A stretch of DNA of 47,240 nucleotides from Pontibacter virosus. Lineage in GTDB: Bacteria > Bacteroidota > Bacteroidia > Cytophagales > Hymenobacteraceae. The position numbers were made by a program, and so were the translations under genes. Under the pieces are notes generated by a model, which was not told where the DNA came from, did not search any database, and worked only from the letters and a program-made list of their open reading frames with translations. Positions 27,787 through 37,800 of the stretch are shown here, piece after piece; within the stretch, counting starts at the first letter, position 1; each line of letters opens with the position of its first letter. The DNA lies in assembly GCF_003096355.1 (NCBI RefSeq), contig NZ_QEKI01000011.1:94761-142000 (forward strand), written 5' to 3'.

Positions 27787-29049
27787 ATGCAAAATCAGTT
27801 TAAAGCCCTTACATTATCTTACAAGCAAGCACCTATCGCTATCCGTGAAGCCGTATCGCTGAACGAGATCGGTTGTCGTAACCTGCTCGATAAGATCAGC
27901 GAATTCACCGACGCGCAGGATGTCATGGTGCTTTCTACCTGCAACCGCACAGAAGTATACTATACTGCTGCGCAGGACCTCTCACACGCAATTATTAAGC
28001 TGATTGCGATTGAGAAAGGCTTTATCGCGACAAAAGAGATTACGTCTTATTTCCAGCACATCACCGACCACCAGCAAGCAGTGCAGCACCTATTTTATGT
28101 GTCGCTGGGGCTGGAGTCGCAGGTGGTAGGCGATATGCAGATACTGAACCAGGTGAAGAAAGCCTACCAGTGGGCCGCTGATGCCGCTATGGCCGGTCCA
28201 TTTCTGCACAGGCTGATGCATACGATCTTTTACACCAACAAGCAGGTGTTCAACCAGACCGCCTTTTTTGACGGTGCCGCCTCGGTGTCGTATGCCACAG
28301 TGGAGCTGGTAGAAGAGTTGACCAGAGGTATGGCTGATCCGCGTGTACTGATGATCGGAGTAGGGGAGATCGGCGCGAATGTGTGCGATAACTTCGGCAA
28401 GTCGAAGATCAGCAACATCACCATCGCCAACCGTACGCATCACAAAGCGCTGGAGCTAGCCCAGAAAACGAATGCCCGTGCTATTTACTGGGAGAATGTC
28501 TGGGAAGAAATGGCGAACGCGGATGTGGTGATTTCGTCCGTGCCAGGCGATTGCTTCTTTATCGGGCAGGCGGATATTGCGCAGCTCGGCGAAAATGCTC
28601 CCCAGTTCTTTGTGGACCTTTCCATGCCACGCAGCATCGACGCTGCCATTGAGGCCCTGCCAAACGCCAAGGTATACAACGTAGACAATATCCGTAACCG
28701 TGCCACAGAGGCGCTTACCATGCGTATGGCTGCTATACCGCAGGTGAAGGAAATCATAGCGGAAGCCATGGTTGAGTTCAACACCTGGACCCGCGAAATG
28801 GCCATGTCGCCAGCTTTGCAGCAGTTCAAGAGCCGCCTAGAGGAAATCCGGCAGCAGGAACTGGCCCGCTATACTAAAAAGCTGGGCGATGACCAGAAAG
28901 AGCTGGTAGAAGCCATCACCAAAAACATCCTCAACAAGATCGTAAAACTACCTGCCCTGGAGCTGAAAGCAGCTTGCCAGCGTGGTGAATCTGAGGCGTT
29001 GTTGGAGGGTTTGAGCGCACTGTTTAACCTCGACAAGCAAGAAGCCTAG
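27787..29049 (+). CDS. hemA: Glutamyl-tRNA reductase (HemA)
   Basis: 420 residues, normal for GluTR. It reduces glutamyl-tRNA(Glu) to glutamate-1-semialdehyde with NADPH, the committed step of haem and corrinoid synthesis by the C5 route. Signatures are STCNRTEVY with nucleophilic Cys52, LESQVVGDMQILNQVKKAY, and the nucleotide-binding MIGVGEIG. It is the only haem-pathway gene here. Placement directly after a haem-PAS-linked regulator, with a matching dyad upstream, suggests oxygen- or NO-linked control of haem supply, also needed for cobalamin used by NrdJ. It converges with the 29071 gene, leaving 21 bp between stops. Confidence 0.95.
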   Translation: MQNQFKALTLSYKQAPIAIREAVSLNEIGCRNLLDKISEFTDAQDVMVLSTCNRTEVYYTAAQDLSHAIIKLIAIEKGFIATKEITSYFQHITDHQQAVQHLFYVSLGLESQVVGDMQILNQVKKAYQWAADAAMAGPFLHRLMHTIFYTNKQVFNQTAFFDGAASVSYATVELVEELTRGMADPRVLMIGVGEIGANVCDNFGKSKISNITIANRTHHKALELAQKTNARAIYWENVWEEMANADVVISSVPGDCFFIGQADIAQLGENAPQFFVDLSMPRSIDAAIEALPNAKVYNVDNIRNRATEALTMRMAAIPQVKEIIAEAMVEFNTWTREMAMSPALQQFKSRLEEIRQQELARYTKKLGDDQKELVEAITKNILNKIVKLPALELKAACQRGESEALLEGLSALFNLDKQEA

Positions 29050-29070
29050 GCTATTCCTGTCCGGCTTATG

Positions 29071-29679
29071 CTATCGAATCGGAATAGAGAAAATCTTTAG
29101 AATATCCGGCACCCTGTAGCGTGATTCCCGCTGATCCTGCAGTAGTTTCTGACCATACTTAAAATTGGCTTCAGCACCCATAGCTGGCATATCCGTGATC
29201 GATTTGTAGACGACGGTTGGCGGTATAGTAGGTAGCTGATCTTTGGGTTCCTCGGGTAGCTTGGTACGCAATACGGCCTGCCTCAAATCATACTCCGTCG
29301 CCCAGGGCATCACGTCCACCGTAGGCAGCTTGTTTTCTCTTCTTTCGAGCAAAATCTTAAGGGTCAGTTGCTTTTCTTGGTTTTCAGCAGGCACGGTCAG
29401 GTATAGTTTTTCAAAGCCCAGTGCTCCAAATACCACTGTGTCACCTACTACAACCGGCATCGAAAAATAGCCGCTTTTGCGTGTGTGCGTGCCCCGTGTA
29501 GTACCCGGCACATATACGGCAACACCCTCTAAAGCCGTCAGGCTGTCACCCCCATATACCATACCCGAGAATTGAATCACTTGTTTGTTTGGTGCAGGCA
29601 GGTTTTGTGCTAACGATACTTCGTTTGATAGCAGCAAAAACAAAAGCGCAACGGAGTAGATCGCGGTGTTTCTTTTCAT
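29071..29679 (-). CDS. Exported protein with carboxypeptidase-regulatory-like domain
   Basis: 202 residues from ATG 29679, chosen because it opens a signal peptide (MKRNTAIYSVALLFLLLSNEVSLAQ); a longer frame would start at 29757. Residues about 38-112 fit a CarboxypepD_reg-like beta sandwich (FSGMVYGGDSLTALEGVAVYVPGTTRGTHTRKSGYFSMP). The C-terminal half is Pro- and Arg-rich with no recognised domain. Such proteins are usually in the periplasm or outer membrane of Bacteroidota. It follows the 29703 gene by 23 bp, so an operon of two similar exported proteins is likely. Confidence 0.78.
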   Translation of the reverse strand: MKRNTAIYSVALLFLLLSNEVSLAQNLPAPNKQVIQFSGMVYGGDSLTALEGVAVYVPGTTRGTHTRKSGYFSMPVVVGDTVVFGALGFEKLYLTVPAENQEKQLTLKILLERRENKLPTVDVMPWATEYDLRQAVLRTKLPEEPKDQLPTIPPTVVYKSITDMPAMGAEANFKYGQKLLQDQRESRYRVPDILKIFSIPIR

Positions 29680-29702
29680 GCAGCTTGTCTGAACCTGGCG
29701 CG

Positions 29703-30548
29703 TTACTGCCTTACCGTCACAAATGCTGCCAATCGTCCGCCCACAGCTTTTTCCCAATCTGCGAGGCTGGCCTTCCTGGAGTAGAAGCTGCCACCCAGTG
29801 CGGCGCCGTAAGCGAAAATGTATTTCTCGTGGTTGCTGTAATCAGGCAGGTACTCTATCCCTAAAAAGAAGTCTTCGTCTACCACCAGCCCATACTGCTC
29901 GAGCGGAACCGTGACCCAGCCCTGCGTAAGCGAAAGCCGCCTGATGATGCTTTTTTCAACTAATCTCTCACCCGGCATACCTGCTGCGTTTTTGTACAGG
30001 TTGATGCGGAAGGTAGCTGAGTCACGCTTGATGCTGCGCAGGTATACCGTGGCAGACAGAAGCTCGGAAGTTTTGTTATTGAGGTTGATGTATTTGCCCA
30101 GTTCCGAGATATCCTCTGAGTGAATCGTTTCGGCTGAGCCGTACAGGAACGGATTGCGCGAAGTGGTTCCAAACTTCCTTATTTTGGGGGCTTTGCTGCT
30201 GATCACCACTTCCCGGAGTACCGTGGTTTTTTCAGAGAGTTCGAAAGAGGTCGTGCTGCCGGAGAGGATGGAAGAGACGGGCAACGAGAGCTCGTTATAC
30301 CCAATGGCTGAGAAAGTAAGTGTGTCTTGTCTGTTCTCTTCTTTCAGGTCGATTTGAAAGCTACCGTCAGGCCTGGTTGCCGTGCCGGTGTTCTTCTTTT
30401 TGATGCCAATGTTGACGTAAGGTATAGCCTCCTGTTTTTTGGCGCTTATAACGGTACCACTTATCTGCAAGCTTTGTCCAAACGTGAAGTGGGGAGTGAG
30501 AAAGAAAATGAAAAAGAAAAGCAGTAGGGGCAGTTTGTTCTGTGGCAT
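29703..30548 (-). CDS. Exported protein with carboxypeptidase-like regulatory domain
   Basis: 281 residues from ATG 30548 (signal peptide MPQNKLPLLLFFFIFFLTPHFTFGQ); the frame extends to 30608 but without a signal at the start. Residues about 28-105 form a CarboxypepD_reg-like domain (ISGTVISAKKQEAIPYVNIGIKKKN ... ATRPDGSFQIDL). The following region, with LREVVISSKAPK, resembles the TonB-plug-linked segment of SusC-like proteins but no beta barrel follows. The C-terminal half contains a jelly-roll-like segment (ATFRINLYKN ... WVTVPLEQY). Envelope location is predicted; function unknown. Confidence 0.78.
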   Translation of the reverse strand: MPQNKLPLLLFFFIFFLTPHFTFGQSLQISGTVISAKKQEAIPYVNIGIKKKNTGTATRPDGSFQIDLKEENRQDTLTFSAIGYNELSLPVSSILSGSTTSFELSEKTTVLREVVISSKAPKIRKFGTTSRNPFLYGSAETIHSEDISELGKYINLNNKTSELLSATVYLRSIKRDSATFRINLYKNAAGMPGERLVEKSIIRRLSLTQGWVTVPLEQYGLVVDEDFFLGIEYLPDYSNHEKYIFAYGAALGGSFYSRKASLADWEKAVGGRLAAFVTVRQ

Positions 30549-30873
30549 CGGGTGAATCTCTTGAAGGTTTAGGAAAGCTATACCCTGTTTAGGTATAGCG
30601 GCTATCAAGAAGATTCAATTTTCGTAACAGAGGTTGCAAGCAGGCAGGCTATAATTAGGACCGGTGTTATGCCAAGTATAATTTACGCTTGAATTACAGT
30701 CATTTATAGAGAATCCGCAGTAGGATTTATCTGCAGCTACAGCAATCAGTCAAGGCTCCGATATGACCAGTTCATCTGGCATGGCCTGAGGAGCAGGCAA
30801 GAAAATGCGAGGGAACACGTGTGATGTAACGGAGAAGACTTGCCGGCTGCAACAGTATCTTTGAGAGGGAGTT
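30549..30873. other. Gene-free gap with a GGTATAG inverted repeat
   Basis: 325 bp without a convincing gene. GCTATACC (30577-30584) and GGTATAGC (30592-30599) form a perfect 8+8 inverted repeat with a 7-nt loop, just upstream of the 29703 gene. The rest shows no recognisable element. Confidence 0.6.
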
Positions 30874-31578
30874 CTAGTACTGAATCAGGTATTCATTTAC
30901 CACCCCTCTTTCAATCAGTATCGTTGCCCTGAACTCCTTCGTTTCACCATTTTTTGTAACATACCACACAATCGGGGCTTCATCGCCAACGATGGCTTCT
31001 ACGGTATAGATTCCACAAACGTCTTTGCCAATCCACTGAAAGTTGTCATTCTCCTGCACTGTTGCACAGCTCTCCATTTTGCGGGTATGCGGCTTTCCTG
31101 TCCAGATGCCATAGTAGTAAAACTTAAACGTATCGTTGTCGGACGCGGGCTTTGTATTCACAAACTTGATTCTGAGAATGGCAGTAGTGTAGAGGGTGAA
31201 ATTTAGCGTGTTTTTGCCTTTGCTGTTTAGCGTAGGGAGATAAGCACTTTCAGTCCGGTAGGTATAGCCATCCAGCATATTTTCATTCAAGGCTACCTCA
31301 AGTCGGTCAGCGTCCTTAAAAACCTTTAGTTTGGCACTGTAATACCCGTTTTCCTGTGTAGTTGCGTTTCCGGCGCTCTTGCGCTTCCCATCAGTAATGA
31401 TGCCCATACCTGAAGGAGTCTTAACAGCATCAACCCCGATCGCTATACCTGCCACTGGCTGGTTTAGCTCGTCAGTTACGTACCCTTCAATCGTAAAGAT
31501 ATCTACGTCATACCTTTCGCAGGAACCGGTGAGCAGTAGAAGCAACAGCAGGATAATTAAGTGGATCTTGTACCGCAT
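30874..31578 (-). CDS. Lipoprotein with carboxypeptidase-like regulatory domain
   Basis: 234 residues. The signal MRYKIHLIILLLLLLLTGSC ends in a strong lipobox (LTGSC, Cys20). Residues about 28-105 (FTIEGYVTDELNQPVAGIAIGVDAV ... ENGYYSAKL) fit an Ig-like CarboxypepD_reg fold. The C-terminal half has alternating beta-strand patterns and a pair of cysteines (CATVQ ... DVCGIY). It probably sits on the outer membrane. It is transcribed alone, divergently from the serine-hydrolase gene. Confidence 0.75.
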   Translation of the reverse strand: MRYKIHLIILLLLLLLTGSCERYDVDIFTIEGYVTDELNQPVAGIAIGVDAVKTPSGMGIITDGKRKSAGNATTQENGYYSAKLKVFKDADRLEVALNENMLDGYTYRTESAYLPTLNSKGKNTLNFTLYTTAILRIKFVNTKPASDNDTFKFYYYGIWTGKPHTRKMESCATVQENDNFQWIGKDVCGIYTVEAIVGDEAPIVWYVTKNGETKEFRATILIERGVVNEYLIQY

Positions 31579-31892
31579 GGTGTATTCGCTTAGGTATGAG
31601 AAGGTACGCGTTTATTTGGGTGTTAGGTGTTTACTCATTATATTTATTATTTAAGTCCTTTTTTAAGTTGCTGAACACGTATTTGTGCTAATGTTCTATT
31701 CCAAATTTATCCAATGGACTCCTATAAACGCTTGGGTAAAGTTTGGAAATATACGTCGTTATTCTTGTCAGCCCATTCTTCAGTTCGTCAAAAAGGTAGA
31801 TTGCTTCTTTGAAACCAAGCCATTTTATACCTGCCATTACATTGCATTCCCCAAAAAGCTTTCTAAATTCAAATCATGTACAGCTTGTCAGT
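31579..31892. other. Divergent promoter region, no gene seen
   Basis: 314 bp between divergent starts (31578 and 31893). It is AT-rich near the lipoprotein side. An in-frame upstream ATG at 31809 would extend the serine-hydrolase gene through non-signal-like residues and is not preferred. No repeat or clear operator seen. Confidence 0.5.
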
Positions 31893-33176
31893 ATGCAAGT
31901 AACCTCATTTACCAAACGGCGAAGCATTTCGCTATACCTTGGTCTGATCTGTTGTATCACCATGGCGGCCTGTGCAGGCAACAAGCAGGCAACGAGCAGA
32001 CAAATCAGCATGATAGAGCAGATTCTTGAAAACAAACCAGAGCAGTTCAGGGCCATACTCGATAACCCGGACCAGTACAGGGTGCAGATCCTGTATACCC
32101 AGATCGACCGCGACGAGCATAACCAACCGCACTTTACGTCCTATACCTACCGCGTCAATCCGCAGGAGTACTTTTACCCGGCCAGTACTGTCAAACTTCC
32201 GGGCGCTGTGGTAGCACTGGAGAAACTCAATGAGCTAGGTATAGCGGGCCTCGACAAGTACACGCCGCTGCAGGTTGACAGCGCATATAGCTGCCAGACC
32301 TCCGTGCGCGGCGACAGTACTTCGGCTGACGGAAAGGCCACTATTGCGCACTACATCAAGAAACTATTCCTGGTGAGCGACAACGATGCCTACAACCGCC
32401 TGTACGAGTTCGTAGGGCAGCAGCAGCTGAACCAGTCGTTGCACCAGAAAGGATTTAAAGATGTACAGCTGGTGCATCGTTTGAGCATTTCTTTGAGTCC
32501 TGATGAAAACCGCCACACTAACCCTTTCCGGTTCTACAAAAACGATCAGCTTATCTATGAGCAGCCGCTCGTCAACAATCCGACACCATTCACGCAGGCT
32601 AAGTTTGAAGGGGTGCTGGGCAAGGGGCATATAGCAGGCGACAAGTTGGTGGAAGGTCCGATGGACTTCACGGTCAAAAACTACATCTCGATAGAGGCCC
32701 TGCAGGGTATACTTAAAGCCGTGCTGTTCCCGGAGGAAGTGCCAGCGGAGCAGCGCTTCAACCTGACAGCGGATGACTATACCTTCCTTTACAAATACAT
32801 GAGTATGCTGCCCCGCGAAAGCGACTATCCGGCTTATGACCCGATTGAGTACCCGGATGGCTATGTGAAGTTCCTGATGTACGGCAACTCGAAGGAGCGC
32901 ATACCTGAAAACATCCGCATCTTCAACAAGATCGGCAACGCCTATGGCTTCCTGACAGACAATGCCTACATCGTAGATTTTGACAAGCAGGTGGAATTCA
33001 TGCTGACAGCGGTTATATTGGTAAATGAAAACGAAGTATTCAATGACGGCAAGTATGAGTACGAAACAGTGGGCTATCCTTTCATGCAAAACCTGGGTCG
33101 TGCCTTCTACGAGCACGAGCTGCAACGCAAAAAACAACACCTTCCCAAGCTCGACAAATTCAAATTGCAGTACTGA
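31893..33176 (+). CDS. Class A beta-lactamase-like serine hydrolase, lipoprotein
   Basis: 427 residues from ATG 31893, which opens a signal peptide with lipobox TMAAC (Cys27). The serine hydrolase fold is shown by STVK (Ser98, Lys101) and SDN (Ser162-Asn164). The third element, usually KTG, is not standard: the best candidate is NKIGNAYGF near the C-terminus. It is longer than class A beta-lactamases (about 290 residues), with an insert between SDN and the last motif. A role as penicillin-binding or peptidase-like enzyme in the envelope is more likely than true lactamase activity. Confidence 0.8.
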   Translation: MQVTSFTKRRSISLYLGLICCITMAACAGNKQATSRQISMIEQILENKPEQFRAILDNPDQYRVQILYTQIDRDEHNQPHFTSYTYRVNPQEYFYPASTVKLPGAVVALEKLNELGIAGLDKYTPLQVDSAYSCQTSVRGDSTSADGKATIAHYIKKLFLVSDNDAYNRLYEFVGQQQLNQSLHQKGFKDVQLVHRLSISLSPDENRHTNPFRFYKNDQLIYEQPLVNNPTPFTQAKFEGVLGKGHIAGDKLVEGPMDFTVKNYISIEALQGILKAVLFPEEVPAEQRFNLTADDYTFLYKYMSMLPRESDYPAYDPIEYPDGYVKFLMYGNSKERIPENIRIFNKIGNAYGFLTDNAYIVDFDKQVEFMLTAVILVNENEVFNDGKYEYETVGYPFMQNLGRAFYEHELQRKKQHLPKLDKFKLQY

Positions 33177-33314
33177 GAGGATTGGCCATACCTGTTGATG
33201 TGGCTAAGCCAATCAGGACAAAATAGCTTTTGAAAAGGCCAGAAGACGCGTATCCGGAAGTTGATCGTCTCAGCTGCCATAACAGGCATTCAGTTGACTG
33301 ATCACCTTAAAAGG

Positions 33315-33355
33315 AAAGGCAGCAGCCGATCCACCCCGAACAGCTGCTGCCTTTT
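33315..33355. terminator. Bidirectional terminator between convergent genes
   Basis: Stem AAAGGCAGCAGC (33315-33326) with GCTGCTGCCTTT (33343-33354), 12 bp perfect, followed by TTTT on the plus strand and preceded by A residues. It serves the serine-hydrolase gene and the minus-strand susCD operon. Confidence 0.85.
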
Positions 33356-33412
33356 GTTACTACTATAGTGAGAAAGTTTAAATAGCTCCTAAACTTTCAA
33401 ACACCTAAACTT

Positions 33413-34840
33413 CTACTGGTCCCACCACAGGGGCTCTGACAAGGCTGGCGAATCCGGAGTGTTTGGGTTTTTGCTGGCCTCCCCCTGTGGAAAGGCGATT
33501 CTGCGTATAAAGGTCGTTAGATCAGCGTTGGCTGGAAGGTCGAAGTTGGCGTACTGGTAGTCGTAGCGTCGGGCGTCGGTCCAAGCTTCCGTGTTCAGGT
33601 AGGTCACGACATACTTCTCCTTGAAGATCAGGTCCAGGGTGAGGTTGGCAGCACCTACGCCTACGGCTGGGTTGTTCAGGTAGGCATCCCGCTCTCCGGC
33701 TGGCACGCCTAATTTGTCCATGTGCGCGCGTATACCATCCAGGTAAGCCGTGTAGGCACGCTGCTGGTCACCGGCTCTGAAAGCAGCCTCCGCTTCAATG
33801 AATTTCATCTCGGCATAAGAAGCAATAGTGACAGGCGCAAGGTCACCGGTTAGGGGAGAGTTGCGCGAAATATACACCTCGTCTCGCACGGTGTTGTTGG
33901 CAGGACCAACGTTGCCTACGCCGTTTGGCGTGCCTACAAAGGTGCCCGTCACAGTTGGCTCGGTGATGCGCGTAAGCCTCGGATCCACCACGCCGTAGGT
34001 GGTGCCATTCAGCTGGTTGACAAACTGCTCCGAAAGCCAACCACCCAGTATGAGGGAGGTATTGCTGCGCGACACAGCAGCCCATGGGTTAATGTCAGCA
34101 AACACCATCATTTCAGCGTCATCTGCATTAGACTGGTAGGAGTTCTCAACAGCACTCAGCACCGCTCCCGGATTGTAAGATGGCTGTTTGCTTACTTTGT
34201 TCAGCATACGGGCCTTAAAGGCATTGGCCGTGCGAATCCACTGGGTCTTGTCACCCCCATGAATCAGGTCATCTTCTTCGCTTAGTTGTATGCGCGAGTC
34301 CGTCTTGTTCAGTTCCGCTATACCTTCATCGAGCAGCCGCAGGGCCTCAGCATACAGGTCCTGCGAAGAATCGAAGGCAGGCGTGAGCGTGCTGTTGTCG
34401 AAGGCCTGCGAATAAGGACCATCTCCCCAGTGGTCGATCACTAAGTTAAGGTGATAAGCCATCAGGATGTTGGCAACACCCACATAGTCCGAGGCGCCCT
34501 CTTCCTGGCCCCGCTGTTTCATGTCGTAGATGTCAGCCATGGCCAGGTAGATCGCATCCCAGGAACCGGTCAGGTCCACTACCTGGTAGGTATCGGTGGC
34601 GTTGCCTGCCACAGGGCTGGCCAGGTACTGCACATAAAACGCCGTGGTAGCGGCCACACGCTGGCTGTTGAGGCCGGTTTTGTGGGTGGCTGTGGAAAGC
34701 ATGGCATTGAGCGGCGGATTCGACACCAGGTTTGGGTTGTCGTGCAGGTCAAAGTAATCCTCGCAGCTCTGGAGTCCAAGCGAAGCCCCTGTCAGGAGCA
34801 GGGCCATCGCATATCGATACATCTTTTTCATGATCTTCAT
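33413..34840 (-). CDS. susD: SusD/RagB family outer-membrane lipoprotein
   Basis: 475 residues with a lipoprotein signal (LQSC, Cys26). The helical SusD-like fold is supported by NPNLVSNPPLNAML, the WDAIYLAMADI and HWGDGPYSQAF segments, and the late GIRAHMDKLGV and LIFKEKYVVTYLNTEAWTDARRY motifs. SusD-like proteins bind oligosaccharides or peptides at the cell surface and lid the SusC channel. It follows susC by 6 bp. ATG 34840 is the first of several closely spaced starts (Met4 at 34831 is equally possible). The pair stands without neighbouring glycosidases, so the ligand is unknown. Confidence 0.92.
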   Translation of the reverse strand: MKIMKKMYRYAMALLLTGASLGLQSCEDYFDLHDNPNLVSNPPLNAMLSTATHKTGLNSQRVAATTAFYVQYLASPVAGNATDTYQVVDLTGSWDAIYLAMADIYDMKQRGQEEGASDYVGVANILMAYHLNLVIDHWGDGPYSQAFDNSTLTPAFDSSQDLYAEALRLLDEGIAELNKTDSRIQLSEEDDLIHGGDKTQWIRTANAFKARMLNKVSKQPSYNPGAVLSAVENSYQSNADDAEMMVFADINPWAAVSRSNTSLILGGWLSEQFVNQLNGTTYGVVDPRLTRITEPTVTGTFVGTPNGVGNVGPANNTVRDEVYISRNSPLTGDLAPVTIASYAEMKFIEAEAAFRAGDQQRAYTAYLDGIRAHMDKLGVPAGERDAYLNNPAVGVGAANLTLDLIFKEKYVVTYLNTEAWTDARRYDYQYANFDLPANADLTTFIRRIAFPQGEASKNPNTPDSPALSEPLWWDQ

Positions 34841-34846
34841 TTAGGT

Positions 34847-37800
34847 TTAGAATCCGACATTGAGCGTAAACAGGTAGCTTCTTACAGCCGGGTAAGTGAA
34901 GCCGGCAAAGCCGTCCACGTTGCTGCCGCTTGGGGTGGCGCTGTTCTCCGGGTCAAAGCCTGAGAAATCAGTCCACAGCACCAGGTTGTTACCCGTAAGC
35001 CCAACTGAGCCGTTTCGGATGAATGTATTTTCAAACCAGCTGTTGGGCAATGAGTAGTTCAGCGTAAGGGAGCGCAGGCGCACCCAGGAGGCATCCTCCA
35101 CAAAGTTTTCGGACACCCCTCTGTGGAATCGTCGGTAGAAGCCATCGCCATAGTTGACGCCATCCGGACCGATGCCCTGACCGAGCCATACCTGCTTGGT
35201 ATTCGGGGTGCCATCGGCCAGTACGCCTTCAAACACCTTAGTCTCGTTGCGGTTTTCGGTGTACTCGGCTATACCGAAGGCAGAGAAGAAGTTGCCCATC
35301 TGGTTGTAGCGTTCGTGGCCTACGCGGGCGTCAAACAAGCTGGTCAAACTCAGGTTTTTGTAAGTAAAAGTATTGGTGAGGCCCCCGATCCAGTCAGGCT
35401 GGGAATTGCCCAAAATTTTCTGGCTGGTAAGGGGTGCGCGCACCGGGAAGCCATTTTCCCCAATCACGATAGGGCGGTCAGTGTCGATGAACAGCGGGTC
35501 AGGCTCTTCCCCCGGACCATAGTAGCGCTGCCAGTGCGATCCGTAGATGTTGCCGAAGGGCTGTCCAGGTATAAGCTTCATGGTAACGGTAGAACCCACG
35601 TAGCCAAACTGCGAGGCGTAGGGAATTTCGGTGAGGCCCTCGCGGATGCTCAGGATCTTGTTGCGGTTAGCAGAGTAGATCAGCTTAGTATCCCAGGTGA
35701 AACTCTCGGTGCGAACAGGCGTTGCGTTTAAGATTATTTCTATCCCTCTGTTGCGCATTTCGCCGGAGTTCACAGCGGCACGCACATAGCCTGTGGACGA
35801 AGCCACATCGATGTTAATAATCAGGTTTTTACTAAGGGAGTGGTAATAGGTGAAGTCAAAGCCCAGCCTGTTGTCCAGGAACGCCATTTCCAGGCCAGCT
35901 TCAAAAGTGTTGGTAAACTCCGGCTTGAGTCCCTCGTTGCCGAGCAGTGCCGCTCTTGTAAAACCGGTGTATCCGGTCGGTAATCCGGCATAAGGCGCAA
36001 AACCAGATGAGGTGGCATACTCCGCGGCGTCCTTGCCTATACCTGCATAAGACAGGCGCAGTTTGCTTTGGTTGATGTAGGACGGCAACTGGAGGTGATC
36101 CGAGAAAACATAACTCAAACTCACCGATGGGTAGAAGAAAGAGTTGTTCGGCTTGCGCAGGGTGGAGGTAATGTCGTTACGACCGGTTAGGGTCAGGAAC
36201 AAAAAATTGCGGTAGTCCATCGATGCTTCCCCGAACACACCCATCAGCCGGTAGTCTGACTGGTTTTGCGTGGAGCGAAGGAGGCGGGCATTGCGCAGGT
36301 CGAAGTAGTCAAACACGGTCAGGTTATCACCCTCTACGCCAAAGCCCTTCACCCTTCTGTCGTACAGCTCGTGTCCCAGTCGGAAAGTGGCGTTAAAATC
36401 CTCGCCGAAGCTAGTGTTGACGGTGGCCAGGAACGAAGAGTTGATGGTGCGGAACTTAGTCGTATACTCATATACGAAGCCCTGGTCGTTGTCTTCATAC
36501 ACCCGCTCGTCTGCAAAACCTCTGGGCCCGGGCGCAGTGCGAGTGCGATCGTCGGTATAGTTGTCCAGACCCACACGGTAGCTCAGATCCAGCCAACTGA
36601 GAGGGCTATACCCTACATGAAAGCTACCGATAAAGCGGTTCACATCATCTTCCATGCGGTTTGTGGCAGCACCATACACAGGATTGTCGTTGCCGTAGCT
36701 CAACATGGTGCCGTCCGGCTTGCGGTAATCCTTCACATCCCAGCGCGGCGACCAGTAGCTCAAACTCTCATTAAAGCGGTCGGCGTTGTAGCGGAAACCG
36801 CCTGAGTTGATATAGTTAAAGTTGGCGCCGGATCGTACCTTATCGCTGATCTTGAAATCGGTGTTGAGGCGGGCAGAGAAGTTTTCGTAGTCAGTAAACG
36901 GAAGTACTCCTTCGTGTCGGAAATGTGAAAGCGAAGACAGGAAAGTGATGGCTTCTGTACCACCTGAGAAGGAGAGGCTATTGCGATACTGGTGCCCCAT
37001 CTCGTAGGCATCTTTAAAGTGATTGTGTAGCTTTTCCGGGTGGGTAGGGTCCAGGCGTCGTGCTTCTTCTACGGTTGGGCCCCAGGATGGCCAGAAGCTG
37101 TTTGGGTCGTACACGCCGGTATAGCCTTGGGTATAGGTGTCCTGAATGTCCGGGAACTTGTTCACTTCCTCTATACCTACAGTGCCGGTGTAGTTCACGC
37201 GCAGTTCACCTTGCTGTCCGCTTTTAGTCGTGATCACGACTACCCCGTTGGCTCCTCGCAAGCCGTATAGGGCTGTGGCCGCGCCACCTTTCAGTACGTT
37301 GATGCTCTCGATGTCATCAGGGTTCAGGTCGGCAAGGCGGTTACTCATACCTCGCAGCTCAGCACTCTGCCCAAAGGTAGAAGTACTGTTATCCATGATC
37401 ACCCCATCGATCACAAAGAGTGGTTCGTTGCTTTTGTTCACATCAATGGAGTTAATGCCCCTGATCTGGATTTTGGTACCCTGGCCCGGCGCACCACCTG
37501 TACTCGATATGGTCGCGCCGGCCACCTTGCCCTGCATGGCATTTAGTACGTTGGGTTGTCGGTGTTCTGTTAACTCCTTGGCATCCACGCCCTGAGCCGC
37601 GTACCCCAAGGCCTTCTTTTCGCGGGTAATACCCAGGGCGGTTACCATTACTTCGCCGAGCTCCTGTGCGTCTGTCGCCAGAGTTACATTGACGGTGGAC
37701 TGGCTGCCTACCGTTACTTCCCTTGTCTGATAGCCCAGAAAACGAAAGACAAGTATCGCATTGTTGTCGGGCACCTGAATCTGGTAGCTGCCTTCCGAAT

